Assembly (NCBI GenBank): GCA_934096945.1
Contig: CAKOND010000001.1
Location: 62,001-126,000, forward strand
DNA length: 64,000 nt
Source: an uncultured Bacilli bacterium
GTDB taxonomy: Bacteria > Bacillota_I > Bacilli_A > RF39 > UBA660
Reading direction: 5' to 3'
Numbering within the stretch: the first letter of the stretch is position 1; the number at the start of each line of letters is the position of its first letter. Below are positions 16,019 to 25,615 of the stretch, piece after piece. The position numbers and the translations under genes were made by a program. The notes under the pieces were generated by a model. That model did no database searches and was not told where the DNA came from. It worked only from the letters and a program-made list of their open reading frames with translations.

Positions 16019-18568
16019 CTATTCACCCTTTTTAATCTTTTGTTTTAAATCAAATAATATATTAAGTGCATCCATTGGTGTTGTATTTAAAACATCTATT
16101 TTATCTATTGTCTCTTTAATTATATCATCTTTTTTTACATTTGTCTCAAAATTCATTGCAAGTTGAACTTTTTCTTCAGGGTTTTTCTTTTTAGAATTAC
16201 TTTCATACTCACTTAATATTTCCTCTGCTCTATTCAAAAGTTCTTCAGGCATTTTAGCAAGTCTTGCAACATGAATACCATAACTCTTATCCACAGCTCC
16301 ATTTTTTACCTTATGTAAAAATGTTATTTGATTACCATTTTCAACAGCACTTACGTGTACATTTTTAATATTATTATATTTTTTAGAAAGATTAGTAAGT
16401 TCATGATAATGTGTTGAAAATAATGTAAAAGCCCCAATGTTTTCACTAATATATTCAAGGATTGCTTGAGCCAAACTCATACCATCATATGTTGCTGTAC
16501 CACGACCTAGCTCATCAAATAAAATTAAACTATTTTCTGTTGCACCATCAATAGCATTTCTAGCTTCTTTCATTTCTACCATAAATGTCGACTCACCACT
16601 TACTAAGTCATCTGATGCTCCGATACGAGTAAATATTTTATCAATAACTGGAAGTGTTGCAGCTTCACATGGAACAAAAGAACCCATCTGAGCCATAATT
16701 ACAATAATTGCCAGTTGCCTCATAAATGTTGATTTACCACTCATGTTTGGTCCAGTTATAAGTAAAGTGTTTATGCCATTATCCATTACACAATCATTTG
16801 GTACATATTCGGATTTACTTACAGCTTCTACAACTGGATGTCTACCATTTTTAATATCTATTATATGGTCATTTGTAAGAATAGGTCTTACTAACCTATA
16901 TTCTTCACTACAAACAGAAAGTGATGTTAAAGCATCTATTTCACTTAAAGCATCAGCTGTTTTATTTAAACTAGGCACTTCTTTTTTAACTATTTCCTTT
17001 ATATCACAAAATAATTTATATTCTAAATCAATAATATTTTCTTCAGCATTAAGTATCATGCTTTCTTTTTCCTTTAAAGCTGGTGATATATATCTTTCAC
17101 AATTAGTAAGGGTTTGCCTTCTTTCCCAATGATATTCATCTTTTACTAAATTTTTACTTCCATTTGGTATTTCGATAAAATAACCAAATACTTTATTAAA
17201 TCCTACTTTTAAGCTTTTTATTCCTGTTTCTTCTTTTACTTTAGCTTCAAAAGCTGCTACAAAGTCTTTTCCCCCACTACGAATTTCCCTGAGCTCATCA
17301 AGTTCACTATTAAATCCAGTTTTTATCATATAACCTTCTTTAATAGATATTGGTGGTTCTTCTACTAAAGATTTTTCTAGAAGTTCAAATATTTTTTCAT
17401 GAATATCAATATCATAATCAAAACCAAGCTTTTCTATTATTTTCTTTATTTCAGGTAAAACACTGATACTTTTTTTTAGCTGTATTAAATCTCTAGCATT
17501 TAAAGAACCATTTATTACTTTACCAGATAATCTTTCAATATCATAAACTTCATATAATAGATTTTTAAGTTCATCTTTTAATATAAATTCATTATTTAAC
17601 TTTTCTATTTTATCGTATCTGGCATTAATAGCATCTTTATTTTTTAAAGGATTTAGCATCCAACTTTTAAGTTTACGACTTCCCATGGCAGTTTTACATT
17701 TATCTAAAAGCCATATTAAAGAATATGTTCTTTCTTTAAGTCTAAGAGTTTCCACTAGTTCTAGATTACGAATACTATGAATATCCATTTCAAGATAATC
17801 ATTTTTCTTAATATAATTTATTTTATTAATATGGCTTAAATCTTTAAGTTGGCGTTTATCAAGATAATAAAATAAATGAGCAACACCACTTTTAACTCTA
17901 GCATCACTTATTGTGCTAAATAAATATTCGTATTTATCCCACAAAAACTCATGACTTATCGTAACTTCAATGTTATATGTATTTTTAAGTAAATCAATTA
18001 ATGCGGTATTTAAATTATCTACAAAAATAACTTCTTTTAAATTAAGTCCAAGTATCTCATTAATTAATGTTTCTTCTTTATTTTCTATAGACATACTTGC
18101 AAGATATCCAGTTGAAATATCAAGAATTGTTAATAAAATACTATCATTAAAAAATAATATACTTGCTATATAAGATGCATCTTTATCATTTAAAAGATCA
18201 TTATCAGCAATTGTACCTTTACTAATTACATCAACTATTCCTCTTTTAACCATACCTTTAACTACTTTTGGGTCTTCAAGTTGTTCGCATATTGCTACTC
18301 TATAACCTTTATTAACTAACTTTTCTATATAAGGTTTAACATTATTATGAGGAACACCACACATTGGTACTCTTTCTTCAAGTCCAGCAACTCTGCCTGT
18401 TAAAGTAAGCTCTAGTTCCCGCGATGCAATTAAAGCATCATCAAAAAACATTTCATAAAAGTCACCAAGACGATAAAAAACAAGTTCTTCTTTATATTGG
18501 TCTTTAATTTCCATGTATTGAGCCATCATTGGACTTAATTTTGTTCTATCTACTTCACATAATTTCAT
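16019..18568 (-). CDS. mutS: DNA mismatch repair protein MutS
   Basis: 849 residues from the ATG at 18568 (AGAGG upstream; the extra N-terminal codons to 18601 overlap the promoter). Mismatch-binding domain: YRLGDFYEMFFDDA with the Phe-x-Glu motif. The ATPase has GPNMSGKSTFMRQLA, LILFDELGRGTATYDG and the HYHELTNL segment. The short C-terminal helical tail ends in DALNILFDLKQKIKK, typical of Bacilli MutS. MutL is not next to it in this window. Confidence 0.98.
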   Translation of the reverse strand: MKLCEVDRTKLSPMMAQYMEIKDQYKEELVFYRLGDFYEMFFDDALIASRELELTLTGRVAGLEERVPMCGVPHNNVKPYIEKLVNKGYRVAICEQLEDPKVVKGMVKRGIVDVISKGTIADNDLLNDKDASYIASILFFNDSILLTILDISTGYLASMSIENKEETLINEILGLNLKEVIFVDNLNTALIDLLKNTYNIEVTISHEFLWDKYEYLFSTISDARVKSGVAHLFYYLDKRQLKDLSHINKINYIKKNDYLEMDIHSIRNLELVETLRLKERTYSLIWLLDKCKTAMGSRKLKSWMLNPLKNKDAINARYDKIEKLNNEFILKDELKNLLYEVYDIERLSGKVINGSLNARDLIQLKKSISVLPEIKKIIEKLGFDYDIDIHEKIFELLEKSLVEEPPISIKEGYMIKTGFNSELDELREIRSGGKDFVAAFEAKVKEETGIKSLKVGFNKVFGYFIEIPNGSKNLVKDEYHWERRQTLTNCERYISPALKEKESMILNAEENIIDLEYKLFCDIKEIVKKEVPSLNKTADALSEIDALTSLSVCSEEYRLVRPILTNDHIIDIKNGRHPVVEAVSKSEYVPNDCVMDNGINTLLITGPNMSGKSTFMRQLAIIVIMAQMGSFVPCEAATLPVIDKIFTRIGASDDLVSGESTFMVEMKEARNAIDGATENSLILFDELGRGTATYDGMSLAQAILEYISENIGAFTLFSTHYHELTNLSKKYNNIKNVHVSAVENGNQITFLHKVKNGAVDKSYGIHVARLAKMPEELLNRAEEILSEYESNSKKKNPEEKVQLAMNFETNVKKDDIIKETIDKIDVLNTTPMDALNILFDLKQKIKKGE

Positions 18569-18589
18569 ACTTAAAACCTCTGTCAAAAT

Positions 18590-18618
18590 ATTATAACACA
18601 AGCCTAATTTTTTTTAAA
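18590..18618 (-). promoter_or_regulatory. Possible promoter of mutS
   Basis: On the minus strand TATAAT lies 22 bases before the ATG, with a weak TTTAAA 17 bases further up. A 12-base palindrome (GCATATATATGC) sits about 90 bases upstream of the start. Confidence 0.45.
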
Positions 18619-18753
18619 GAAAAAATACACAAAAATTCTTAAGAAATTTAGCATATATATGCCATTATGATATCATTTTGATAAGTAGAAACTAACAGAC
18701 TATACAAAATACTTTTAAAATATAAATTGTATTTATATCAAATTCAAAAAAAT

Positions 18754-18809
18754 CATCTGCCACTAAACAAATGTCAACTTAAACAATTTAGGCAGACATT
18801 AAATTTTCC
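18754..18809. repeat. Duplicated hairpin element, copy A
   Basis: CATCTGCCACTA..CAAATGTCAA...TAGGCAGACATT...TTTTCC aligns with 18934-18989. The first stem of copy B is broken here (AA for GG), but the second short hairpin is kept with different bases (CTTAAA/TTTAGG). It looks like a partly decayed copy. Confidence 0.55.
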
Positions 18810-18895
18810 ACCTAATAATAACTTATCCCCACATAAGAGGAATAAAGAAAAGAGTTTATGTAATTAAATTTCTTAACAGATTATGTATTATAATA

Positions 18896-19004
18896 TTACT
18901 AATAGTCTTAATGCTATTAGTAATAAAAATAGACATCTGCCACTAGGCAAATGTCAAACTATTTCATATAGGTAGACATTCGAGATTCCGAATGTTCCTT
19001 TTTT
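18896..19004 (+). ncRNA. Candidate small RNA: three hairpins, the last a terminator (copy B)
   Basis: On the plus strand three perfect stems follow one another: TTACTAATAG/CTATTAGTAA (18896-18923), GACATCTGCC/GGCAAATGTC with one mismatch (18932-18955), and ACATTCG/CGAATGT (18976-18995). The third runs into TTCC and six T, a good terminator. TATAAT at 18889-18894 is just upstream, without a good -35. The stretch 18934-18989 is duplicated as copy A. The 500 bases between queH and mutS hold no other gene I can support. Read on the minus strand the second hairpin also has a U-rich tail, so strand is uncertain. Confidence 0.45.
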
Positions 19005-19066
19005 ATTATATGAAGATTTCTCTTCATGTATTCATTATACTAAAAATTAATCAATAAATCAATAGG

Positions 19067-19663
19067 TTAATCTCTATTATTTTTGCCATATAAACACCCA
19101 CAATAATCTTGGCGATATAAATTATATTTTTTAGCAAGTTCAACACTTTTTTTATAACCATCTTTTTTCTTAAAATCACTAAATAGATATTTTACATCAT
19201 ATTTATCTCCAATAATACCACCTAAAATATTTATTTGTTTACTATTTTTATGAGGACTTACAGTAAGTGTTGTGCCAAAATATTCAAAATCAAGTTCTTT
19301 AGCTTTTCTAGCAGTATATTGAAGTCTTACCCTAAAGCAAACCGGGCATCTAGCTTTACCTTCTCTTTCATTTTCGAGTCCTTTAACATTTTCATGAAAC
19401 ACCTCATTTTCATAGTCACAATCTAAAAACTTAATATTATCATGTTTAAATTCCTTAATAAATCTTATTTGTTCATTTTTTCTCTTTAAATATTCTTCAT
19501 AAGGTTCAATATTAGGATTATAATATAAAACCGTAATATTAAAATACGGAGCCAAATACGATAAAACTTCCGTAGAACACGGGCCACAACAACTATGAAG
19601 AAGTAAATTTGGCTTATAATCAAGTGTTTTAATTAAATTATCTAATTCATTCCGATAATTCAT
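19067..19663 (-). CDS. queH: Epoxyqueuosine reductase QueH
   Basis: 198 residues. QueH carries out the last step of queuosine synthesis in tRNA, reducing epoxyqueuosine without cobalamin. The cysteine layout is diagnostic: LLHSCCGPCSTEVL at the N-terminus, ARCPVCFRVRL in the middle, and YRQDYCGCLYG near the end, binding an iron-sulfur cluster and a second metal. TLTVSPHKNSKQIN is also characteristic. It overlaps the end of divIB by 17 bases, so it is the tail of the mur-div operon. No other queuosine gene is in the window. Confidence 0.95.
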   Translation of the reverse strand: MNYRNELDNLIKTLDYKPNLLLHSCCGPCSTEVLSYLAPYFNITVLYYNPNIEPYEEYLKRKNEQIRFIKEFKHDNIKFLDCDYENEVFHENVKGLENEREGKARCPVCFRVRLQYTARKAKELDFEYFGTTLTVSPHKNSKQINILGGIIGDKYDVKYLFSDFKKKDGYKKSVELAKKYNLYRQDYCGCLYGKNNRD

Positions 19664-20396
19664 TTTGCATCTCTTCCTTTTTTTGAATTAATTCAAATGT
19701 TTGAAAAACTATTCCATTATTACCCCAGCTATCCAAATTAAGAACTCCTTTTTCATTTTCATCCAAAGTTGAATAAATTTCTTCATATTTATTTAAATTA
19801 TTAATATTTGCTAAATTAATATAAACAAAATTACCATCATTCATTCTTAGTAAAAATCTATTATTATCAATAACCTTTTCATTTTTAATATCAGGTGAAT
19901 ACTCAATTTCACTTACCTTATACAATATATCATTATTTATATTATTTAGTTTTTTTATTAAACTTTCTTCAATATCTTTTGGAGTATAATTGACTAATGT
20001 TGGAACACCTAAAGTATCACTAAGTGCATTAGTTTTTTCACCATTTCCCAAAATATAAACATCATCTAAAACCTTATAATACAAAACATTAAGTTCCTTA
20101 ACACTTATAACAATTTTACCACTTAAATATTTAGTAATTTTAACACTATCTATCATAGGTAAATCTTGCAACTTTTTTTTAACCTTACTACTACTTAAAG
20201 CAAAAATCTTAGTTTTATCCGTAATACTTGCAGTTTCAATTATCTTTGCATCACTAACTAAGTTATTTCCTTTAATCAAAATTAATTTAACAGGCAAATT
20301 AAAGCAATAATAAAAAGCCATTATAAACAAATATAATGTAAGGATAACTACCAAGAGTCCCTTTTTATTTAATTTTTTCTTTACTTTTTTTGCCAA
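19647..20396 (-). CDS. divIB: Cell division protein DivIB/FtsQ
   Basis: 249 residues. A Lys-rich cytoplasmic start, one membrane helix (about residues 14-32), then an extracellular POTRA domain (LPVKLILIKGNNLVSDAKII) and a beta domain (IVISVKELNVLYYK, YILGNGEK, TLGVPTLVNY). It links early and late divisome proteins at the septum. Translation seems to begin at TTG (GGTGATAT upstream), six bases after murB. The order murG-murB-divIB is the usual division and cell-wall arrangement. Confidence 0.9.
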   Translation of the reverse strand: MAKKVKKKLNKKGLLVVILTLYLFIMAFYYCFNLPVKLILIKGNNLVSDAKIIETASITDKTKIFALSSSKVKKKLQDLPMIDSVKITKYLSGKIVISVKELNVLYYKVLDDVYILGNGEKTNALSDTLGVPTLVNYTPKDIEESLIKKLNNINNDILYKVSEIEYSPDIKNEKVIDNNRFLLRMNDGNFVYINLANINNLNKYEEIYSTLDENEKGVLNLDSWGNNGIVFQTFELIQKKEEMQNELSE

Positions 20397-20402
20397 AATA
20401 TA

Positions 20403-21257
20403 TCACCACTTTACTATTTCTTGTTCAAGTTTTAAATCTATACCTTTTTCTTCCTTCACTTTTTCTTTAACAATTTGAATCAATGTTATTATATCACTAC
20501 TAGTGGCATTATCCAAGTTAATTATAAAATTTGCATGTTTACAACTTATCTGTGCTCCTCCAACTCTATATCCTTTAAGTCCACATTCTTCAATAACCTT
20601 GCCAGCAGCCACACCTTCAGGATTTTGAAAAACTGACCCTGCTGATGGATATTCTAAAGGTTGACTATTTTTTCTTTTATTCATATTTTTTTTAATAGTA
20701 TCCCAAGCTTTTTTAGAATCCCCTTTTTTTAATTTAAAAACCGCGCCCAATATTATATCACTATTATTTTTAAATGAAGTATTTCTATAACTATGAAAAA
20801 TATTACTTGCATTTTTTAAGATTACATCTCCATCACTAAGTACCAAAACAGATACTAAGTCATCAAATATTTCACTACCATTTGCTCCGGCATTACCACG
20901 AATTGCTCCGCCAACAGTACCGGGAATACCATAAAGATTTTCTAAATTTGTAAAGCCTTCATCAATTAACTTTTTAATAAAACCATTTAAATTATAACCT
21001 GATCCGACATATGAAATATCATCTTTAATCTCTAACTCTTCAAACCTTAATTTTATAATAGCTCCATCAAAATCTTTATCTGGAAATAAAACATTAGAGC
21101 CTCCGCCCAAAACAAAATATTTAATACCATTTTCATTTAAGTCATGAAGCAAATCTTTAAGCTCTTTGACATTTACTACTTCATACATATACCTAGCCTT
21201 TGTGCTTATTCTATACGTATTATAATTTTTTAAATCCACATTTTCCAAGCATATCAT
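20403..21257 (-). CDS. murB: UDP-N-acetylenolpyruvoylglucosamine reductase
   Basis: 284 residues, the short type II MurB common in Gram-positives. This FAD enzyme makes UDP-MurNAc from the enolpyruvyl intermediate. Motifs: NTYRISTKARYM, LGGGSNVLFPD, YGIPGTVGGAIRGNAGANG (FAD loop), YRNTSFK, and the catalytic Ser in PSAGSVFQNP. The start overlaps the murG stop as ATGA, so the two are translationally coupled. Confidence 0.97.
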   Translation of the reverse strand: MICLENVDLKNYNTYRISTKARYMYEVVNVKELKDLLHDLNENGIKYFVLGGGSNVLFPDKDFDGAIIKLRFEELEIKDDISYVGSGYNLNGFIKKLIDEGFTNLENLYGIPGTVGGAIRGNAGANGSEIFDDLVSVLVLSDGDVILKNASNIFHSYRNTSFKNNSDIILGAVFKLKKGDSKKAWDTIKKNMNKRKNSQPLEYPSAGSVFQNPEGVAAGKVIEECGLKGYRVGGAQISCKHANFIINLDNATSSDIITLIQIVKEKVKEEKGIDLKLEQEIVKW

Positions 21258-22336
21258 TTTAACATTTCCTTTATTTCATCATATATAATAGTTGATGCTT
21301 CTTTAACATTTAATTTTTCTAGCATTTTTTTCATTTCTTTATACTTTTTCTCATTATAAACAAGTTCATTTATCATAACTTGAATTATACTTGGATCCAA
21401 GTTTTTTTCTTCAAGTAAATCTGCCACTTTCATATTGACTAAATCTAGAGCATTATAATACTGATGATTATTTGCAACATATGGACTAGGAACTAAAATA
21501 CTTGGTAACCTCAAAGCCAAAATTTCTGAAATAGTTGATGCTCCAGCTCTAGAAATAATAAGATAAGCATCTTTCATTATACTAGCCAAATTATTATAAT
21601 AAGGAACAACTTTTACATTTTTAGAAAACTTTGTATCTTTAACAAAATTTTCATAATAAGATTTTCCAGTTATATACAAAACATTATATTTTTCATTATC
21701 AATCATACTTAAATAAGCCTTAAACTTTTCATTAAAAGTATTACTGCCAAGTGATCCAGCCACAATAATAATAAGTTTACTACTAGGACTAAATCCCAAA
21801 GTAGTCTTTGAAACCTTTTGAATATCCAAAGCATTCTCCCCACAAGGATTACCAGTATATACAACTTTCTTAGCTTTCTTAAAATAACTTTCACTATTTT
21901 TAAAAGAAATACCCACCAAATCAGCTTTTTTTGATAAAGCAACATTAGATTTACCAGGTATACTATTTTGTTCATGAATAAATGTTTTTATTCCTAATTT
22001 TTGTGCAGCTTTAATCACCGGATAAGTAACATAACCGCCACATCCAATTACTATATCAGGTTTAAATTTCTTCATTATACCTATGCATTTATTTAAAGCT
22101 TTTCTAATTAATACTATATTTTTAAAATCTCTTAGTATATCAGTTTTACTAAATCCATAGATTTCCAAAGCTTCATACTTTATCCCCATCTGAGGTACTA
22201 TATCTTTTTCCATTCTATCATGAGTCCCAATATATAAAACATCTAAGTTTTTTTCTTTTTCTTTAAACTTTTTTATAATAGCTAAAGCGGGATAAATATG
22301 TCCCCCAGTACCACCAGCTGATACAATTATTTTCAT
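21254..22336 (-). CDS. murG: Lipid II synthase glycosyltransferase MurG
   Basis: 360 residues, GT28 family. It transfers GlcNAc to lipid I on the inner membrane face. SAGGTGGHIYPALAI is the N-terminal glycine loop; IHEQNSIPGKSN, a VVAGSLGSNTFNE loop and ISRAGASTISEILAL with the following PSPYVANNHQ form the UDP-GlcNAc site. First gene of murG-murB-divIB-queH. Confidence 0.97.
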   Translation of the reverse strand: MKIIVSAGGTGGHIYPALAIIKKFKEKEKNLDVLYIGTHDRMEKDIVPQMGIKYEALEIYGFSKTDILRDFKNIVLIRKALNKCIGIMKKFKPDIVIGCGGYVTYPVIKAAQKLGIKTFIHEQNSIPGKSNVALSKKADLVGISFKNSESYFKKAKKVVYTGNPCGENALDIQKVSKTTLGFSPSSKLIIIVAGSLGSNTFNEKFKAYLSMIDNEKYNVLYITGKSYYENFVKDTKFSKNVKVVPYYNNLASIMKDAYLIISRAGASTISEILALRLPSILVPSPYVANNHQYYNALDLVNMKVADLLEEKNLDPSIIQVMINELVYNEKKYKEMKKMLEKLNVKEASTIIYDEIKEMLK

Positions 22337-22386
22337 ACATAAACCACCTATTACAATTATACACTAATTTTACCAAAAATTATAAC

Positions 22387-22971
22387 TTATTTTGTCATTT
22401 TATAATCATCTACTATATACTTTACATTTTTATTTACTTTAATTGTGCCATATATAATAACCTCAATTCCTCTTTTCTCAAAATTTTTAATAACACTTTC
22501 CGTAGCAACACCATCAAGTAAGCAAATAAAATCCAAATTATACTTACTATCACTATTTAAAACATAATTAAGTACACCATATTTATATGTCTTATCCATA
22601 TTTTTTAATTCATTAATAACTTTACTATGAAAAGACATAATATAATAATTTCTTTTATACTTATTTAAAAGTCGAAGTAATCTTTTCTTATCTATATTAT
22701 TTTCTTTAATTTCAAGTAAAATTAGTTTATCCGTATTAACCCTAAGTAAATCTTCAAGAAGTAAAACATTTTCCATATCCTTATAATATGTATTACTTAC
22801 TAAAGTACCTTTATACAAAATATTATGATAAACAATAAACTTTTTATCTAAAGTAGTTCTTATATCACATTCTGCACCAATATACTTCTCACTTTTAAAG
22901 GCTCTTAAAATTGCTTCATAAGAATTATCTTTTATAGTTTTATCCCACATACCTCGATGAGCAATAAGCAT
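22387..22971 (-). CDS. Glycerophosphodiester phosphodiesterase-like protein, short
   Basis: 194 residues from the ATG at 22971; a GTG at 22983 is an alternative, with AGGGG directly before it. HRGMWD, ECDIRTTLDKKFIVYHN and LLEIKE are the metal and catalytic strands of the GDPD barrel (His-Arg, Glu-x-Asp, His). FHSKVINELK also fits. Usual length is about 240, so it is compact at the C-terminus, but the metal ligands are present. It would hydrolyse glycerophosphodiesters to glycerol-3-phosphate. No signal peptide. Confidence 0.8.
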   Translation of the reverse strand: MLIAHRGMWDKTIKDNSYEAILRAFKSEKYIGAECDIRTTLDKKFIVYHNILYKGTLVSNTYYKDMENVLLLEDLLRVNTDKLILLEIKENNIDKKRLLRLLNKYKRNYYIMSFHSKVINELKNMDKTYKYGVLNYVLNSDSKYNLDFICLLDGVATESVIKNFEKRGIEVIIYGTIKVNKNVKYIVDDYKMTK

Positions 22972-23003
22972 CACGAAAAACACCCCTAATATATTATATT
23001 AAA

Positions 23004-23035
23004 AAAAGAAAAAAAGCACTAACAAAAGTGCTTTA
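23004..23035 (-). terminator. Terminator of the 30-residue membrane protein
   Basis: On the minus strand AAAGCACT and AGTGCTTT pair around a six-base loop and run into a long T tract; the stem begins at the stop codon. Confidence 0.8.
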
Positions 23036-23125
23036 AAATACCATCATAACCGAAATATATATAACAAGTAAAATCAAACTTATAACAGATATTCCTGTCC
23101 GATTTATTTTATTTTCATTTTTCAT
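23033..23125 (-). CDS. 30-residue single-pass membrane mini-protein
   Basis: A 30-codon frame with GAGG four bases before its ATG and a terminator directly after. The peptide is a polar start (MKNENKINRTG) and one hydrophobic helix to the end (SVISLILLVIYISVMMVF). Ribosome site, membrane helix and terminator together make it a likely real gene. Function unknown; it sits between the serpin and GDPD genes in the same direction. Confidence 0.6.
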   Translation of the reverse strand: MKNENKINRTGISVISLILLVIYISVMMVF

Positions 23126-23188
23126 ATTGCCTCAACAATAAAAGTATACCAGTAATTATATATTACTACAAGTATAAATCATTAAACT

Positions 23189-24775
23189 TTACATTGGATT
23201 GTCATATATATAGCATGTTTCACTTTCATCACAGCTAATTGGTTCATAAACAGTACCAGCGAACCATACTTCTTTAGTATTTTTATCACGAATTAAGAAC
23301 ATATAAGACTTATCAAAAGTAATGTCTATTTCTTCAACTGGAACATCGTATTTATATTCAAATGAACAATTTACATCACCAGCTCCACCAACTATGGTTG
23401 CAGCAGCAGCCTTAATCCCTTCATTAGAAAACTCGATATTAGCTTTGTGCTTTGCTTCACTTATATATAAACTTTTATCACTACTTAAATTAATTAAATT
23501 AGCATGATTAGGCATAAAAACATTGGTACCACCTAAAGACTCTAAATCTTTTTGAAGTTCAAGTTCATATTCAAACTTAAATATTGGCATAAGTCCTGTA
23601 ATTCTTGTAATTTTTCTTTTTGTAAAATTATTAAGTTCAATAGTTTTCAATTTGCTTATGTAATTATTAAGTTTATTTGCATCAATATTTTCAACAAATT
23701 TATCAAGTGAAATATTCTTTGGCATAAAACCAATATATTCAAGGGACAATCCATTATAACTCTTTAAATCTTTTTGGAATACTTTTATGTCATCATCAAC
23801 ATAAAAAGTATAATCTGTTGATGAACCTACATCTTTATAACCTTCATCAATTTCTTTAATATATCTATTTAAAAAAGTATTAGTATCTTCATAATCATCT
23901 GGATCACAATTACCTTCAGATTTCCATTTATCATAGGCACTTCCTACAGTTTTGCGAATATTTGCTTCACCAAGCTCACTTACAATATCGTAATTATTAA
24001 TTGATGATGCTATTTCTAACCCATTAACCAAAGTTTTATTATTAAATTTAATATATCTATAAGAATTTGAGTCTAACCAAGATACACCAGTATAATAATC
24101 TTCATGAGGATAAGATACTGAGAAAGCATCATAATATGAGGAATGTTCTTCATCATAAAGGACTCCTTCTGGTACGGGCTGAATAACATATTTCCAATCC
24201 ATATCAATACCTAAAGCATTAACTAGGAATAAAAGATTACCATTTGTATCATCAAGCATATTAGGTATTAGACCAAGAGTCTTATCATTTATCCATTTAT
24301 TAATATTATCTGGAGTCTTAAAAGCATCATATATTATTTCTGCATTATATTTTTCTTTAAGCAAATTTACATAATCATCTTTAACATTCTTTTTATAGTC
24401 ATTTCTAATAAACATGCCATTTGCAAGAGATACATTACTACTATTTGGATATTTTTTAGGATTATAATCACCAATAATATTTTCTATTTGCTTTTTGCTA
24501 TTGCCATCTGCCCCATCTTTTAGCATACTTAAGGCATATTTAATAGAAAGTGGACTATAAACCTTATTCTTACCATTATTTTCTTTTTGCATAAAATATA
24601 AATCAAAGCTACTTAAAGCATTATCATCTATTCTATACTCTGAATTACTATTTTTTACGCTAGTATCAACAGTTGTAAAATTATTCTTTTTAAATATTAA
24701 AAACACTGCAGTACCTATTACAAGTAAACCTATTAAAACCCCGATGATAATTATTATTTTTTTATTCTTTTTCAT
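23189..24775 (-). CDS. Membrane-anchored serpin (serine protease inhibitor)
   Basis: 528 residues. An N-terminal membrane helix (about residues 5-28) tethers a serpin. VYSPLSIKYALSMLKDGADG matches the 'SP.SI..AL.ml..GA.g' helix B region and FSNEGIKAAAATIVGG the reactive-loop hinge, whose small residues allow the inhibitory conformational change. The end FDKSYMFLIRDKNTKEVWFAGTV is the conserved 'F.IRD..tg.ILF.G.V'. About 80 residues are inserted between DMDWKYV and YTFYVDDD, including an acidic, Tyr-rich stretch. The reactive loop after the hinge is DVNCSFEYKYDVPVEEI; the target protease cannot be read off. Confidence 0.93.
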   Translation of the reverse strand: MKKNKKIIIIIGVLIGLLVIGTAVFLIFKKNNFTTVDTSVKNSNSEYRIDDNALSSFDLYFMQKENNGKNKVYSPLSIKYALSMLKDGADGNSKKQIENIIGDYNPKKYPNSSNVSLANGMFIRNDYKKNVKDDYVNLLKEKYNAEIIYDAFKTPDNINKWINDKTLGLIPNMLDDTNGNLLFLVNALGIDMDWKYVIQPVPEGVLYDEEHSSYYDAFSVSYPHEDYYTGVSWLDSNSYRYIKFNNKTLVNGLEIASSINNYDIVSELGEANIRKTVGSAYDKWKSEGNCDPDDYEDTNTFLNRYIKEIDEGYKDVGSSTDYTFYVDDDIKVFQKDLKSYNGLSLEYIGFMPKNISLDKFVENIDANKLNNYISKLKTIELNNFTKRKITRITGLMPIFKFEYELELQKDLESLGGTNVFMPNHANLINLSSDKSLYISEAKHKANIEFSNEGIKAAAATIVGGAGDVNCSFEYKYDVPVEEIDITFDKSYMFLIRDKNTKEVWFAGTVYEPISCDESETCYIYDNPM

Positions 24776-24787
24776 AAAAATCCTTTC

Positions 24788-25606
24788 CTATTTTTGACAC
24801 TTTGGGCAAAAATATGTACTTCTACCACCAATTTTAATATTCTCTATGAGTGTTCCACATATTTTACATTCTTGTCCTTCTCTTTTATGAACCATCAAAT
24901 GTTGTTGAAATCTTCCTGTAACGCCCAAAGATGAAGTATAACTTTTAATCGTCGTTCCTCCATCTTTAATTGCTGCATCAATTATTTTCTTACTAGCCTT
25001 AACTATTAAATCACAATCTTCCAAACTAATATCTTTACCAAGTTTACTTGGTCTTACTTTTGCATCAAACATAACTTCATTAGCATAAATATTACCAAGG
25101 CCACTAATAATTGTTTGATCTAAAAGAAGGCCTTTAATAGGTATATTCTTTTTATGTATTTTATCATATAAATACTCTTTAGTAAGTTTTTCACTATTAG
25201 CTTCAATACCTTGTTTTTTTATAGCTTCCACTTTATCAATATCACTTTTTTTAACTAAATTCATTCTGCCAAATTTTCTTGTATCATGATATCTTAAATC
25301 AGTTCCATCCTCAAAACTTATTATTATATGTTCATGTTTAATTATATCATCGGTACTTTTTTTAACAAAATACTTACCTTCCATTCTTAAATGACTAAGC
25401 AAATAATAATCATTCAAATCAAACATAAGCCATTTACCAATTCTATCAATATCAATAAATTTTCTACCTATCAAAATATCTTTAAAATTATTAATATCAC
25501 TTTCAATAATCTTCGGATAAATTATTTTTACATCCACTATTTTCTTATTTAAAATCATGTCTTTTAAAGTATTTCTAACTGTTTCTACTTCTGCTATCTC
25601 TGGCAT
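24788..25606 (-). CDS. mutM: Formamidopyrimidine-DNA glycosylase (Fpg/MutM)
   Basis: 272 residues. It excises 8-oxoguanine and formamidopyrimidines. The N-terminal Pro-2 and Glu-3 (MPEIAEVETVRN) are the catalytic pair, with the usual 'LPEVE' read as 'IAEVE'. GLGNIYANEVMF is the helix-two-turn-helix, and CKICGTLIENIKIGGRSTYFC with CPKC is the zinc finger, complete to the end. GAGGTAATA precedes the ATG. It starts 9 bases after polA, a frequent pairing. Confidence 0.97.
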   Translation of the reverse strand: MPEIAEVETVRNTLKDMILNKKIVDVKIIYPKIIESDINNFKDILIGRKFIDIDRIGKWLMFDLNDYYLLSHLRMEGKYFVKKSTDDIIKHEHIIISFEDGTDLRYHDTRKFGRMNLVKKSDIDKVEAIKKQGIEANSEKLTKEYLYDKIHKKNIPIKGLLLDQTIISGLGNIYANEVMFDAKVRPSKLGKDISLEDCDLIVKASKKIIDAAIKDGGTTIKSYTSSLGVTGRFQQHLMVHKREGQECKICGTLIENIKIGGRSTYFCPKCQK

Positions 25607-25615
25607 ATTATTACC

